This document shows, piece after piece, positions 8,914 to 18,052 of a stretch of DNA of 64,000 nt (within the stretch, counting starts at the first letter, position 1; every line of letters begins with the position of its first letter). The position numbers were made by a program, and so were the translations under genes. The stretch is from an uncultured Clostridium sp. (GTDB lineage: Bacteria > Bacillota > Clostridia > Lachnospirales > Lachnospiraceae): positions 11,004 through 75,003 of the forward strand of contig UQJF01000002.1 of the NCBI GenBank assembly GCA_900541315.1, written 5' to 3'. Below the pieces are notes generated by a model. It saw nothing but the letters and a program-made list of their open reading frames with translations. It was not told the origin of the DNA and did no database searches.

Positions 8914-10050
8914 TTACAATGCCGCAAGCAGTGGTCGCAGGCGAAACTCCCCCTTGCGGGTCAATATATCTTCCAGCAGTCCTTTGTTTTCATCGGAATG
9001 CTCGATCTCTCTGGAATAGCGGTGAGCCACATCAGCTGCCTCTTTTAAAGTAAGTGTACCATTCTTTTTCCAATGAGCCATCATCATATCCTGGATCATG
9101 ATCGTGGAGGCCACAGCTGCTTTCATTTTTCCATAGGGATTTCCATTGTAAACGCTGCCACAGAAGTAAGTGTATACAAAGTACACCATTAATTGTTCTG
9201 TCCAGAGACTTATTTTTCCTGCTTCCGAACTTTGTAAAAAGGCTTTTCTCATCTCTTCGTAAGCCTCTTGGCCGCCATCTAAAAGACAGACTTTTAATTT
9301 ATCCCTGTACTCCGGCCACTGGTGGTTTAATGGTTCCATTTTCTCTAAAAGGGCTATGATCTCTTTTACTGCTTCATAGCGGCTGTATCCCTTAATGCCA
9401 GCCAGTTTTTCTTTGAAATAATCATCTCTCCTGGAGCTGTTATATTTTTCAAATAATGCATCTGTCTGGTAAAGAACATTGTCCCGCACTCTTCTTTGCA
9501 GATCATGGGCTAATGCCAGCACCTCTGCCATACGCAGCTTTACATCCAGGCTTCTGTCCTGTAATATCTGAAAAACCAGATCCCTGGCATCCATAAGTTT
9601 GGTATATAAAAAGAAATCGAAATCATCATAGGTTTCATCTTTTTCATCTTCTTTTGTAAAAAACTGCACCTTTTCCTCGCAGCCAAGGATGATCTTTGCT
9701 GCCTCCATACAGGAAAGACAAAGAGAATACTCCCTGCTGCCTTCAAATTCCTCTACATGGCGTGGATACATGCGACAGGTACGGCATAAGCTGTCCGGCC
9801 CCATTTCTGTATACAGGTCACACAAATTTTCATCGTTCAAAAAGGCACAACGGTGATGATACTGTAAAAACGACCCTTCTTTCCAGTTAATAGAATTTTT
9901 CAACCGGTTTCCAACCGGGCCTTTTGCCTTTTTATATTTTTCCAGTGCCTTATCATCGATCATAATCTCCCAGCCTGCGCAGCAGGTATCCTCACATTCT
10001 GAGGCAATACACTGAAATTTTCTATAATAATGTGGATATGTGTAAAGCAT
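8914..10050 (-). CDS. FliB-like (flagellin lysine N-methylase family) cysteine-rich protein
   Basis: The 378-residue protein has a cysteine-rich N terminus (CIASECEDTCCAGWEI, then CAFL, CDLY, LCRTCRMYPR, CLSC) characteristic of the FliB family. Salmonella FliB methylates flagellin lysines; the Cys set presumably holds metal or an Fe-S cluster. No flagellar gene is in this window, and relatives are common in non-motile clostridia, so the true substrate is open. The start at 10050 (MLYTYPHYYRKF) is chosen because AGGAGA lies 7 nt upstream; a start at 10068 would overlap the upstream gene more. The two genes overlap or abut and are probably co-transcribed. Confidence 0.8.
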   Translation of the reverse strand: MLYTYPHYYRKFQCIASECEDTCCAGWEIMIDDKALEKYKKAKGPVGNRLKNSINWKEGSFLQYHHRCAFLNDENLCDLYTEMGPDSLCRTCRMYPRHVEEFEGSREYSLCLSCMEAAKIILGCEEKVQFFTKEDEKDETYDDFDFFLYTKLMDARDLVFQILQDRSLDVKLRMAEVLALAHDLQRRVRDNVLYQTDALFEKYNSSRRDDYFKEKLAGIKGYSRYEAVKEIIALLEKMEPLNHQWPEYRDKLKVCLLDGGQEAYEEMRKAFLQSSEAGKISLWTEQLMVYFVYTYFCGSVYNGNPYGKMKAAVASTIMIQDMMMAHWKKNGTLTLKEAADVAHRYSREIEHSDENKGLLEDILTRKGEFRLRPLLAAL

Positions 10051-10051
10051 T

Positions 10052-12826
10052 TTATTCTCTCCTGCCAAGGCGGATATCTTCTAAATATGCCGCCAGTTCT
10101 TCATCTGCACCATGGAACAAATAGTTTTTCCCATTTTTTTTCAGTTTTGCTTTTTCTTCCCGTATCTGCTCATTCGCCCAGGCAACTTCCTCTTTTAAGT
10201 CCCTTGCTGACATCAGATGACAGCCCTGACCATAGATGATCAGCTGCTCCAGCCCGTCAGAAGTGGCTACTGTCACATGATACTGGCGGCCTATCTTATG
10301 AGCCAGTTTTTCAATGTACTGGTCAGCAGTTTCTGCCTCTTTCGTATATACTACATGGATGTTGTGATAGTTTATGGCTTCCCCTGTATTTCCTGTCACT
10401 TTATAAGCATCAAATACCAGGATCAGCGTACATTTCTTATATCCCTGATAATTACACAGGATATCCATCAGCTTCTGTCTTGCCCCGTCAATCGTCACTT
10501 TTGAAAGCTCCCTCAGCTCTTCCCAGGCAAAAATAATATTATAGCCGTCTACTAGAAGATACTCTTCCTCCTCCGGTTTCTTTGTTTCCTTTCCCTTTAA
10601 AGACTTATCTGCAGAATAATTTCTTGTCCTTGGTGCAGTACAGCTGCTCTGGGTATCCGGCCTGCTGCGCCATTTTCCAGGACCAAAACGGCGGTTAAAA
10701 ATTTCTTCTAACTCTTTATCATCGCTCCAGGATGTGCCGGGATCAGAGCTGCTCTGGCGTTTTCCACCAGCTATTTTACCAACTGACGCTTCAGCTCCGT
10801 CAGCCTCATTCGCACCATTTACTCTCCGACCCAGCTTTTCTAATGGGCTTTCCACATGCATATATTCCTTCACCTGATACCATGGCACCAGATATCCTGC
10901 TCCATGGGAACAGAAAACAGAATCTGCTGTATTTTCCAGATCTGCCTCCGGATCATAGCCTGCTGCCTCTATCACTTCTTCTGCATTGTGACAGGGCTCA
11001 TAATCTTTAAACCAGAGATTTAAATGTCCCCGGCCCTTTGTATAGGCAATGACCTCCCGCTGGTAATCACGCAGACTGGCAACCGGTGCTTTTCCCGTTA
11101 ATATAACACCATCCTCTGTAGTCACCGGTGGCTCAAAAGTTCCAAACATCCGGTCCATATCTGCCATGGCCCGTCCCAGATTTTCAGCAGGAAGTTCCAG
11201 TGTAAACCCATAAAATGGCTCCAACAGCTGGCTTTCTGCCTGCATCAGCCCCTGACGCAGCGCCCGGTAAGTAGCCTGGCGGAAATCACCGCCCTCTGTA
11301 TGCTTCATATGGGCACGTCCTGTAAGCAGAGTCACCTTCATATCCGTGATCTCCGCCCCAGTAAGCACACCTCTGTGGAGCTTCTCTTCCAAATGGGTCA
11401 GGATCAGCCTCTGCCAGTTCCTATCCAGCACATCCTCGCTGCATACAGTATCAAACTGCAGTCCGCTCCCCGGCTCTCCCGGTTCTAATAACAGATGCAC
11501 CTCTGCATAATGGCGCAATGGCTCAAAATGTCCCACACCCTCTACTGTATTTAAAATAGTTTCTTTGTATACAATATTTCCAGTATCAAAGCCTGCTAAC
11601 AGGCCATATCTTTCTTCCAGCATATGCTTTAAGATTTCGATCTGCACATCTCCCATAAGCTGTACCTGGATCTCCCCAAGCTCTTCATTCCAAAGTACAT
11701 GAAGTTCCGGTTCTTCCTCTTCTAACTGCTTAAACTGCTGTAAACATTTATGCACATCGCTGTCAAAAGGCAGAAGGATACGGTAGGTAAGCACAGGTTC
11801 CAGCATTGGCAGTTCTGAAGCAGGCTCACTGCCGATCCCCTGTCCCGGATGTGTATGGAGCGGCCCGGTCACTGCGCAGATACAACCTGCTGATGCCTCT
11901 TTTACGCTTTCAAATTTAGCTCCTGAATAAATACGGATCTGGTTTACTTTCTCCTCTTCTCCCCAGCAATCCTTTACATGAAGCACGCCGGATGTGACCT
12001 TTAAATGAGTCAGGCGGTTTCCCTGGTTGTCTCTGGATATTTTAAAGACTTTTCCGCCAAAAGGCTCCTCTTCCTTTCCCGTTTCCACTCCCTTTCCATA
12101 AAGTGTAATACCTTCTGTCAGCTTTTTTACACCCTTTAATTTCAGTGCAGAGCCAAAATAACAGGGAAATACTTTCCGGTTTTCTACCAGCTGGCTGATC
12201 TCTTCTGTATTTATGATCCCATTTTCAAAATAGGCTTCCATAACCGCTTCATCACAGACTGCCAGTTCCTGATAAAATTCATCGGGCTGTGTTTTTTGTG
12301 GATCCCATTCCCCTTTTTCCCCGGACCAGCCTCCAAAATCTACACAATTTCCGTCTAAATTAGTCTTCAGATCCTTCATAAGGGCTGCCGGGTCACAGCC
12401 TGACTGATCCATTTTGTTGATAAACAGAAATACCGGCACATGATGGCGTTTTAACAGTCTCCATACGGTTCTTGTATGCCCCTGAACGCCGTCTGCCCCG
12501 CTTACCATCAGAATGGCTGCATCCAGCACCTGGATCGTCCGCTCCATTTCCGCAGAAAAATCCACATGCCCCGGTGTATCTAAAAGAGTTATATTTTTAT
12601 CTCCCAGGTCAAATACCGCCTGTTTGGAAAAAATAGTGATGCCGCGCTCCCGCTCTAATTCATAAGTATCTAAAAAGGCGTCCCGGTCATCTACCCGGCC
12701 CATTTTCCGGATCGCGCCGGTAAGATATAAAAGCGCCTCAGAAAGAGTGGTCTTTCCCGCATCTACATGAGCCAACAGCCCCACACTGATCTTATTCTTA
12801 TTTGTTTCCGGCTTTTGTCCGCCCAT
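10052..12826 (-). CDS. TetM-like translational GTPase fused to a C-terminal NYN/YacP ribonuclease domain
   Basis: The 924-residue protein has an EF-G-like core: G1 HVDAGKTT near residue 21, RGITIFSKQ at switch I, G3 DTPGHVDF near 81 and G4 NKMD near 135. The following domains match ribosomal protection proteins of the TetM/TetO group. After a low-complexity linker (about 680-755), residues 757-900 form a NYN domain: LLVDGYNIIFAWEEL, LVFDAYKV, EAETADQYIEKL and VATSDGLEQ, which carry the acidic catalytic residues of YacP (Rae1). Rae1 cuts mRNA in the ribosomal A site, the site TetM-type proteins enter. Whether this protein gives tetracycline resistance is doubtful. An AGGAGG site precedes the ATG. 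Confidence 0.88.
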   Translation of the reverse strand: MGGQKPETNKNKISVGLLAHVDAGKTTLSEALLYLTGAIRKMGRVDDRDAFLDTYELERERGITIFSKQAVFDLGDKNITLLDTPGHVDFSAEMERTIQVLDAAILMVSGADGVQGHTRTVWRLLKRHHVPVFLFINKMDQSGCDPAALMKDLKTNLDGNCVDFGGWSGEKGEWDPQKTQPDEFYQELAVCDEAVMEAYFENGIINTEEISQLVENRKVFPCYFGSALKLKGVKKLTEGITLYGKGVETGKEEEPFGGKVFKISRDNQGNRLTHLKVTSGVLHVKDCWGEEEKVNQIRIYSGAKFESVKEASAGCICAVTGPLHTHPGQGIGSEPASELPMLEPVLTYRILLPFDSDVHKCLQQFKQLEEEEPELHVLWNEELGEIQVQLMGDVQIEILKHMLEERYGLLAGFDTGNIVYKETILNTVEGVGHFEPLRHYAEVHLLLEPGEPGSGLQFDTVCSEDVLDRNWQRLILTHLEEKLHRGVLTGAEITDMKVTLLTGRAHMKHTEGGDFRQATYRALRQGLMQAESQLLEPFYGFTLELPAENLGRAMADMDRMFGTFEPPVTTEDGVILTGKAPVASLRDYQREVIAYTKGRGHLNLWFKDYEPCHNAEEVIEAAGYDPEADLENTADSVFCSHGAGYLVPWYQVKEYMHVESPLEKLGRRVNGANEADGAEASVGKIAGGKRQSSSDPGTSWSDDKELEEIFNRRFGPGKWRSRPDTQSSCTAPRTRNYSADKSLKGKETKKPEEEEYLLVDGYNIIFAWEELRELSKVTIDGARQKLMDILCNYQGYKKCTLILVFDAYKVTGNTGEAINYHNIHVVYTKEAETADQYIEKLAHKIGRQYHVTVATSDGLEQLIIYGQGCHLMSARDLKEEVAWANEQIREEKAKLKKNGKNYLFHGADEELAAYLEDIRLGRRE

Positions 12827-13136
12827 GAAAACGCCTCCTGTATATTCATGATATCAGCACATTATACCACAGGAAGCGTTTATAGTCGATATGTCAAATC
12901 AGTTACTGTCAATCCATTGTTACGGTTCAGCCATGGCATCTCTTTGTAACCATTCATTACAGGAGGTTTTTGAACTTGTGACCCGCCAAAACCATGAGTA
13001 AGAAGCCATTTTTTGAAGAAAAATGAGCAGATTACAAATGTTTTTAGAATTGCAAAAGTGCAAAGCACGTAGCAATTCGGTATCAGATGGGGCAAAATAC
13101 CTTTTAATCACAACATCATATTTATATCTATAACAT

Positions 13137-13175
13137 AAAAAAATCCACCATACACTCACAGCATACGGTGGATTC
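13137..13175 (-). terminator. Rho-independent terminator after the SseB-like gene
   Basis: On the minus strand AATCCACCGTATGC pairs with GTGTATGGTGGATT and is followed by a run of seven T. Confidence 0.8.
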
Positions 13176-13179
13176 TTCC

Positions 13180-13206
13180 AGTACATCGTTTCGCAAATAA
13201 CTGTAC
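13180..13206. repeat. Family A single arm (copy A3)
   Basis: It reads AGTACATCGTTTCGC followed by AAATAACTGTAC and differs from A2 at one position. It lies directly between the terminator and the end of the SseB-like gene. Confidence 0.75.
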
Positions 13207-13212
13207 CAGTTC

Positions 13213-13252
13213 TCTATTAACTTAGTTAGTTTTCTATTAACTTAGTTAGTTT
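13213..13252. repeat. Perfect 20-bp tandem duplication over a stop codon
   Basis: The unit TCTATTAACTTAGTTAGTTT occurs twice in a row (13213-13232 and 13233-13252). The second unit contains the stop codon of the SseB-like gene at 13246-13248; the first is the duplicated downstream copy. Confidence 0.9.
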
Positions 13253-14085
13253 TCTGTCTCTTCAGCCTTTTTCCCTTCTGCTGCTTCTTCCGGAACCGGA
13301 ATAGTTCTCTGGATCTGTGCAGCTGGTGCCTTTGGTCTGGAAACAGTCAGCGGCAGATTTACACCCATTACATTTAAGATAATGCCCTGAGCTTCATTTG
13401 CCAGCACACTTGGTACCTTGGCAGCTTCTACTACAACCGGACGCATCTTATTTTCACGGTTGAATTTCTGGAATTCCAAAATATCCGTAAATGCAGGCTG
13501 ATACAGCTGTCCGTCTTTTAATTTTACTAACGGGATTCCCTTTTCTTCTTTCTGCAAAGCGAAAATAAATGTTCCCTTCTTAAAGTCAGCAGTCAGCTCT
13601 TCATTTAATTCTGCCATTCTTTCCTTATCAGCAGCAGCTGCAGGACGGCGCATTTCCTGTGCCAGATATGCTGCAGTCAGATGTAACGCCGGGTTTTCTA
13701 CCCATACAGTTCCCTGAGGCATATCTTCCGGAGATTTACGCTTTACAATATCACTTACCTGCATGGAAGCCTTCTCGCCCTTATCTGTTACAACCAGGGC
13801 ATTTACTCCCAACGCATACAGACCGGTAAAGAATACCAGCATATCCTTTCCATTGATCTTTGCAACAGTTACAGGTACTTTTTTCTCTGCCAGTCTTGCT
13901 GCTTCTTTCTTTGCTTCTTCTTCGTCCAGGAATAAGAATACCTCATCATCAAAGGTCTCCTCATCACAGACTACATATGGCTCTCTTGTACACAGAGAGA
14001 TCAGGGCAAAAATATCTGCATCATGTCCAAGGCGCATCAGAAGCTCTCTTTTGATGCCCGTAATCGTATTCGGTGTCTCACTCAT
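13246..14085 (-). CDS. SseB-like protein
   Basis: The 279-residue soluble protein looks like the SseB family (N-terminal SseB domain about residues 20-140, second half to about 255). Recognisable stretches are FLFLDEEEAKKEAA, VFFTGLYALGVNAL and LHLTAAYLAQEMRR. The C terminus is rich in Ala, Glu and Lys. The molecular role of SseB-like proteins in Firmicutes is not established. The start has an AGGAG site 9 nt upstream. A terminator follows the gene. Confidence 0.7.
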   Translation of the reverse strand: MSETPNTITGIKRELLMRLGHDADIFALISLCTREPYVVCDEETFDDEVFLFLDEEEAKKEAARLAEKKVPVTVAKINGKDMLVFFTGLYALGVNALVVTDKGEKASMQVSDIVKRKSPEDMPQGTVWVENPALHLTAAYLAQEMRRPAAAADKERMAELNEELTADFKKGTFIFALQKEEKGIPLVKLKDGQLYQPAFTDILEFQKFNRENKMRPVVVEAAKVPSVLANEAQGIILNVMGVNLPLTVSRPKAPAAQIQRTIPVPEEAAEGKKAEETEN

Positions 14086-14200
14086 TCCAGTTAATCTCCT
14101 TTATTGCTTTATGTTCTCCCGGCAGACTCCCAGGAGGACATCTGCTTCATTGGATATGATTGTACCACATTCCCTGAAAGGACGCAATCACCAGACTTTT

Positions 14201-15022
14201 TTATCTTGCAAAAGCCTCTGCCATATCCTTATATTCGCTTAAATTTGGAAAATTGATCTCAACAGGACTGCCTGGATCTGCGATTCCCACATCTCCGTCC
14301 ATGTCAATGTTTGCGGTCTTTCCGTCCACATTCATTCCCATGTTCATCTTCATACGTATCTTAATACAGTCACCATTGGGATCTACTACATATTCACATG
14401 GAATGTCTGAAAATTTCATGTTCACGCCGCTTCCAGAAAGCAGAGAGCTTCCCATTCCCAGACCATTTAATACCTGACCCATGTAATCGGTCATCTTATC
14501 GCCCTGGATCACAAAGCCGACTACCTGGTTATCCCCTTCTGTCCATAAACGGAAATCCGTCAGCAGTTCTTCCTGCTCCTGTCCTGAAGCTAATAAGAAT
14601 GTCTGGCTGCTGATCTGTTCTGCCATTTTGGACAGATCCATAGGATATTTGATCTTCATTCCGCCTGCGTCCATATAGCTGGTCCCATCTTTGTAATACA
14701 TAACGCTGATCACTGGTTCCTGTCCCGGCATGGTAATACGGCTGTAACTGCTGTACTGCAGATTTCCCATATCTGTTAAATGGTTCATGCGCACATTCAT
14801 TTCCATACGCATGTTACCAGCATCTTCTATGCCTTCTAAGGCGCTGCCGGAAAGGTGGATCTGGTAATCATAATAAGCATTCATATCCGTAATGGATTTC
14901 TGCTTTTCTGTTACCTGCTCATAAAGAGCTTTTGCATCTTCCACATTGCCTGCATAAGCAGTGGCCGGGCTCAAAAAAGCCGCTGTAAGGACAATTGCTG
15001 CAAAACGTTTTACCTTTCTCAT
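14201..15022 (-). CDS. Secreted protein, possibly DUF6612/LppX-like
   Basis: The 273-residue protein begins with a signal peptide (MRKVKRFAAIVLTAAFLSPA, cleavage likely after TAYA). The mature part alternates Met-rich beta strands (MRMEMNVRMN, MKMNMGMNVDG) with short turns, like the lipid- or polymer-binding half-barrels of LppX/LolA-type domains (inference from pattern only). It has no lipobox cysteine, so it would be released or wall-retained. The start at 15022 was chosen for AGGAG 8 nt upstream. It lies downstream of a wall amidase in the same orientation, which fits an envelope role. Confidence 0.55.
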   Translation of the reverse strand: MRKVKRFAAIVLTAAFLSPATAYAGNVEDAKALYEQVTEKQKSITDMNAYYDYQIHLSGSALEGIEDAGNMRMEMNVRMNHLTDMGNLQYSSYSRITMPGQEPVISVMYYKDGTSYMDAGGMKIKYPMDLSKMAEQISSQTFLLASGQEQEELLTDFRLWTEGDNQVVGFVIQGDKMTDYMGQVLNGLGMGSSLLSGSGVNMKFSDIPCEYVVDPNGDCIKIRMKMNMGMNVDGKTANIDMDGDVGIADPGSPVEINFPNLSEYKDMAEAFAR

Positions 15023-15124
15023 GACGTAACTCCTTTCCGCTATATATCGTCGGCTTTGCATCCCTCATGCAAAGCAGCTGCACCATTTACCCGCATAATG
15101 CGGGAAAGTTACATACCTATCTGC

Positions 15125-16438
15125 CTACTGTCCAAAATAGGCTTTCACACCTGCTACCAGTCCGTCTCCTAACTGATTTAACGTAGCCTGTGAATGGTCA
15201 GAAGCCTTATCTCCCAGCTCAATGTCAATAGACGGCACAGTGGAATAGGAAGTCTGGGTCAGATCCATTGCCATGGAGCCGCCGGAAAAAATCTTTACGC
15301 CAGCCCCCTTTAAACCGGATACCAGGCTTGCTCCCAGGGCATTATGCTGCTGCCAGTGGGATTTTACAGGTTCCATGTTCTTATAGGAAGCCACATCTGG
15401 AACACTCATATAAAAAGCGCCTTTGTTGCTGGTGGTGGAGTCCCAGTGAAGGGCAATATGGCAGTCTGCTGCATTATTGGCGATGACACTTCTTGCAATA
15501 TTGTCCAGCTGTACATCATCCCCATCGCGGATCATCAGCACATCATAACCTGCTGCCAAAAGCTTATCTTTAAATACTTTCGCCATAGCCAGTGTAACCT
15601 TGCTCTCCGGTGTACCGTCAGAAAACGTCATTCCTGTAGATACTGCTACTGCTGATGTAGCTCCCGCTCCTGTGGTACCGCCGGTCACTTTGGGTGTTCC
15701 ATCCGGATGGCACTGGGTCTTTACGGAAGTTCCGCCCTTTGTGCCATGGCCTGCATTTACTGCGATCACCTTATTCTTCTTTTCAGAAGCTGTGGTACGG
15801 TAAAGAACTGCTGCTCCGGACTTGATCTTTGCATAGTCCGCATATTTCCAGGAAGAGTTTAATGTTACCTGGCCATCTGCAGATACGTTAGCTGCTGCAG
15901 CTGTTGTTTCTGGTTCCTTCGGCACTTCGATAGTCACAAAATCCGAAGAAATATAAACTGTCATTCCCTCATATTCCACTCTGTCCCACTTTTGGCTGGT
16001 ACCAGTGCGCTTAAGTTTCGTTGCATTTCCAACATTTGCTATAATGTTATCATCCACGGAAGTATCACAGGAAGAGCGTACACGGACACTGCCCCCCTCC
16101 GACTTTACATAAACCGTATCAGAAACCTCTTTAAACTCCGGTGCCGGCGCTGCAGTGCGGGCTGTTTCGCTTTGGATGATCTGGGCAGTTGGCCCACTGG
16201 CATTTTCACCGGAAGCTTCTCCGTTTTCTCCAACCGCACTGTTATCTGGTGCGTTCTCTGATCCGGAAACACCTTCTGCGCCGTTTCCAGAACCATTTAC
16301 CGTCTCTGCCTGTACATTTTCCGCACCCTTTCTCAGTTCTTCACTGGACTGATACCCGGAACATCCCCCTGTTAAAAGGGCTGCTCCCAGAAGAAGGGCA
16401 GCTGCTTTTATACTTACTTTTTCTCTCTGCTTTCTCAT
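15125..16438 (-). CDS. N-acetylmuramoyl-L-alanine amidase lipoprotein with SH3-like domain
   Basis: The 437-residue protein hydrolyses the bond between muramic acid and the stem peptide. It has a lipoprotein signal (LLLGAALLTGGC), a low-complexity Gly/Asn/Glu stretch to about residue 100, a bacterial SH3 domain (VYVKSEGGSVRVRSSCDTS, about 107-175) and a C-terminal Amidase_3 domain (about 220-435). The domain starts VIAVNAGHGT and contains ADCHIALHWDS and the late glutamate in SIDIELGD, giving the zinc His/Glu/His set. Its start overlaps the end of mnmA by 4 nt, so the two are translationally coupled. Confidence 0.88.
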   Translation of the reverse strand: MRKQREKVSIKAAALLLGAALLTGGCSGYQSSEELRKGAENVQAETVNGSGNGAEGVSGSENAPDNSAVGENGEASGENASGPTAQIIQSETARTAAPAPEFKEVSDTVYVKSEGGSVRVRSSCDTSVDDNIIANVGNATKLKRTGTSQKWDRVEYEGMTVYISSDFVTIEVPKEPETTAAAANVSADGQVTLNSSWKYADYAKIKSGAAVLYRTTASEKKNKVIAVNAGHGTKGGTSVKTQCHPDGTPKVTGGTTGAGATSAVAVSTGMTFSDGTPESKVTLAMAKVFKDKLLAAGYDVLMIRDGDDVQLDNIARSVIANNAADCHIALHWDSTTSNKGAFYMSVPDVASYKNMEPVKSHWQQHNALGASLVSGLKGAGVKIFSGGSMAMDLTQTSYSTVPSIDIELGDKASDHSQATLNQLGDGLVAGVKAYFGQ

Positions 16439-17511
16439 AAAATAGTTCCCCCGCCTGCTACATGATCACCCTGGTAAAATACTACAGCCTGTCCCGGTGT
16501 TGCAGCACGTACCGGCTCATCAAAACGGCATTCCACCATATCTTCTCCAATACGGCGAATCTTACATGGTGCACCTTTGTGGCTGTAGCGGATCTTGGCA
16601 TTTACAGAAACTTCTTCTTCACCAACTCCATCCAGTGCCATCCAGTTTAACTTATTACAGCGGACTACATCTGTAAATACGTCCTGTCCATTTCCTAAGA
16701 CTACTTCATTGGTCTCCGGGCGGATCGCTACAACAAAAACAGGATATCCCATAGCCAGGTTCAGGCCTTTCCTCTGTCCTACAGTATAGTGGGAAATCCC
16801 CTTATGGCGGCCCAGCACATTTCCATCCAGATCTACGAAATTGCCTGGTTTCATGGTCTTTCCTGTATATTCTTCAATAAAGGATGCATAATCATGATCC
16901 GGGATAAAACAGATCTCCTGGCTGTCCGGCTTGGAAGCTACAGGAAGTCCCAGTTTCTCTGCCATATCACGTATCTCATCCTTGTAATAATTTCCTACAG
17001 GCATCAAAGTATGGGAAAGCTGATCCTGGGTCAGGTTGTAAAGGGCATAGGTCTGGTCCTTTTCCGCTGTCACTGACTTTTTTATAGCATATCTGCCATT
17101 TGGCAGCTTTTCAATCCTTGCATAATGACCGGTGGCAATATATTCTGCGCCAATAGAAAGACTGCGGCGCAGCAGGGACTCCCATTTTACATAACGGTTG
17201 CAGGCAATACATGGATTTGGGGTACGTCCTGCCATATATTCTGCCGCAAAATAATCCATAACCTGTTTACGGAACTCATTTTTAAAATTCATAACATAAT
17301 AAGGGATACCAATGTCCATGGCAACACGGCGGGCATCATCTACGGCACTTAAGCCGCAGCAGCCCCCCTCAGTCTCCTGAACCTCGGTATCCTCATCCTG
17401 CCATATCTGCATGGTCACGCCGATCACATCGTAACCTTGTTCTTTTAACAGCCAAGCTGCCACGGAGGAGTCAACTCCTCCTGACATGCCTACTACTACT
17501 TTTCTGCTCAA
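16435..17511 (-). CDS. mnmA: tRNA-specific 2-thiouridylase MnmA
   Basis: The enzyme makes 2-thiouridine at position 34 of Lys, Glu and Gln tRNAs using sulfur relayed from a cysteine desulfurase. The PP-loop GMSGGVDSSVAAWLL begins near residue 8. The catalytic cysteines lie in TPNPCIACN near residue 103 and SQEICFIPD near residue 200. The length of 358 residues is normal. The start overlaps the stop of the upstream nifU-like gene by 4 nt. With nifS and nifU directly upstream it forms one sulfur-transfer operon. Confidence 0.96.
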   Translation of the reverse strand: MSRKVVVGMSGGVDSSVAAWLLKEQGYDVIGVTMQIWQDEDTEVQETEGGCCGLSAVDDARRVAMDIGIPYYVMNFKNEFRKQVMDYFAAEYMAGRTPNPCIACNRYVKWESLLRRSLSIGAEYIATGHYARIEKLPNGRYAIKKSVTAEKDQTYALYNLTQDQLSHTLMPVGNYYKDEIRDMAEKLGLPVASKPDSQEICFIPDHDYASFIEEYTGKTMKPGNFVDLDGNVLGRHKGISHYTVGQRKGLNLAMGYPVFVVAIRPETNEVVLGNGQDVFTDVVRCNKLNWMALDGVGEEEVSVNAKIRYSHKGAPCKIRRIGEDMVECRFDEPVRAATPGQAVVFYQGDHVAGGGTIL

Positions 17512-17945
17512 TAGTTTTCCTCTTCTTCCTCTTCTCCAATATTCTCCTTAGGCTGCTCCAGTCCTTCGATCTTAATACCGTTTTTCTGGGCATAGTCCCA
17601 TAAAGCTGCGTGAATAGCCTCCTCAGCTAACAGAGAACAATGTACCTTTACTGGCGGAAGTCCGTCTAATGCTTCCATAACTGCCTTATTGGTAACTTCC
17701 ATTGCTTCCTGAACTGTCTTTCCTTTTACTAATTCAGTAGCCATACTGCTGGTTGCAACAGCAGCGCCGCAGCCGAAAGTCTTAAACTTCACATCACGGA
17801 TGATCTGGTTCTCATCAATATCTAAGTAGATACGCATGATGTCACCACATTTTGGATTTCCTACTGTTCCTACGCCGCTGGCGTCTTCTATTTCTCCCAC
17901 ATTTCTGGGATGCTGAAAATGGTCCATTACTTTTTCTGAATACAT
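17508..17945 (-). CDS. NifU/IscU-like iron-sulfur scaffold protein
   Basis: The 145-residue protein is a scaffold on which 2Fe-2S or 4Fe-4S clusters are built. The three conserved cysteines are visible in GNPKCGDIM near residue 36, TFGCGAAVA near residue 62 and VHCSLLAEEA near residue 106. The start at 17945 (MYSEKVMDHFQHPRN) has AGGAGG upstream. The acidic tail (GEEEEEENY) is unusual but not disruptive. It sits between nifS and mnmA, so sulfur from NifS may serve both clusters and tRNA. Confidence 0.93.
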   Translation of the reverse strand: MYSEKVMDHFQHPRNVGEIEDASGVGTVGNPKCGDIMRIYLDIDENQIIRDVKFKTFGCGAAVATSSMATELVKGKTVQEAMEVTNKAVMEALDGLPPVKVHCSLLAEEAIHAALWDYAQKNGIKIEGLEQPKENIGEEEEEENY

Positions 17946-17987
17946 GAAAAAATTCCTCCTGATATTTGGTTGATTATATTTGTAAAT

Positions 17988-18045
17988 CCACTCACAGCCC
18001 CGCGCTGGCACGCTTCGCTGCCTGCTGGCGCAGGCGGGCTGTTTA
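17988..18045. repeat. Family B hairpin element (copy B2)
   Basis: It begins TCCACTCACAGCCCCGCGCT and contains GCCTG-CTGGCG-CAGGC. It lies between nifS and nifU within one operon, so it would be transcribed. Confidence 0.65.
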
Positions 18046-18052
18046 CCTATAC

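Larger units (their letters stand above)
12827..13245. other. Intergenic region without a supported gene
   Basis: These 419 bases hold, from left to right: about 300 bases with no supported gene, a terminator (13137-13175), family A copy A3 (13180-13206) and most of a 20-bp tandem duplication (13213-13252). Minus-strand readings of 71 and 88 codons cover 12880-13186 but lack ribosome binding sites and family resemblance. Confidence 0.6.

Noticed and set aside
10052-12826. Annotating the TetM-like gene as a tetracycline resistance determinant
   Set aside because: The chromosomal setting, the NYN fusion and the diverged sequence argue for a housekeeping or quality-control role; resistance cannot be claimed from sequence alone.
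12965-13000. A tRNA-like fragment (minus strand GGTCACAAGTTCAAA, then AACCTCC)
   Set aside because: It looks like a T-arm only; no cloverleaf, anticodon arm or acceptor stem could be built around it.
12880-13186. Minus-strand open frames between the TetM-like and SseB-like genes
   Set aside because: They have no ribosome binding site, run through the terminator region and match no family I know.
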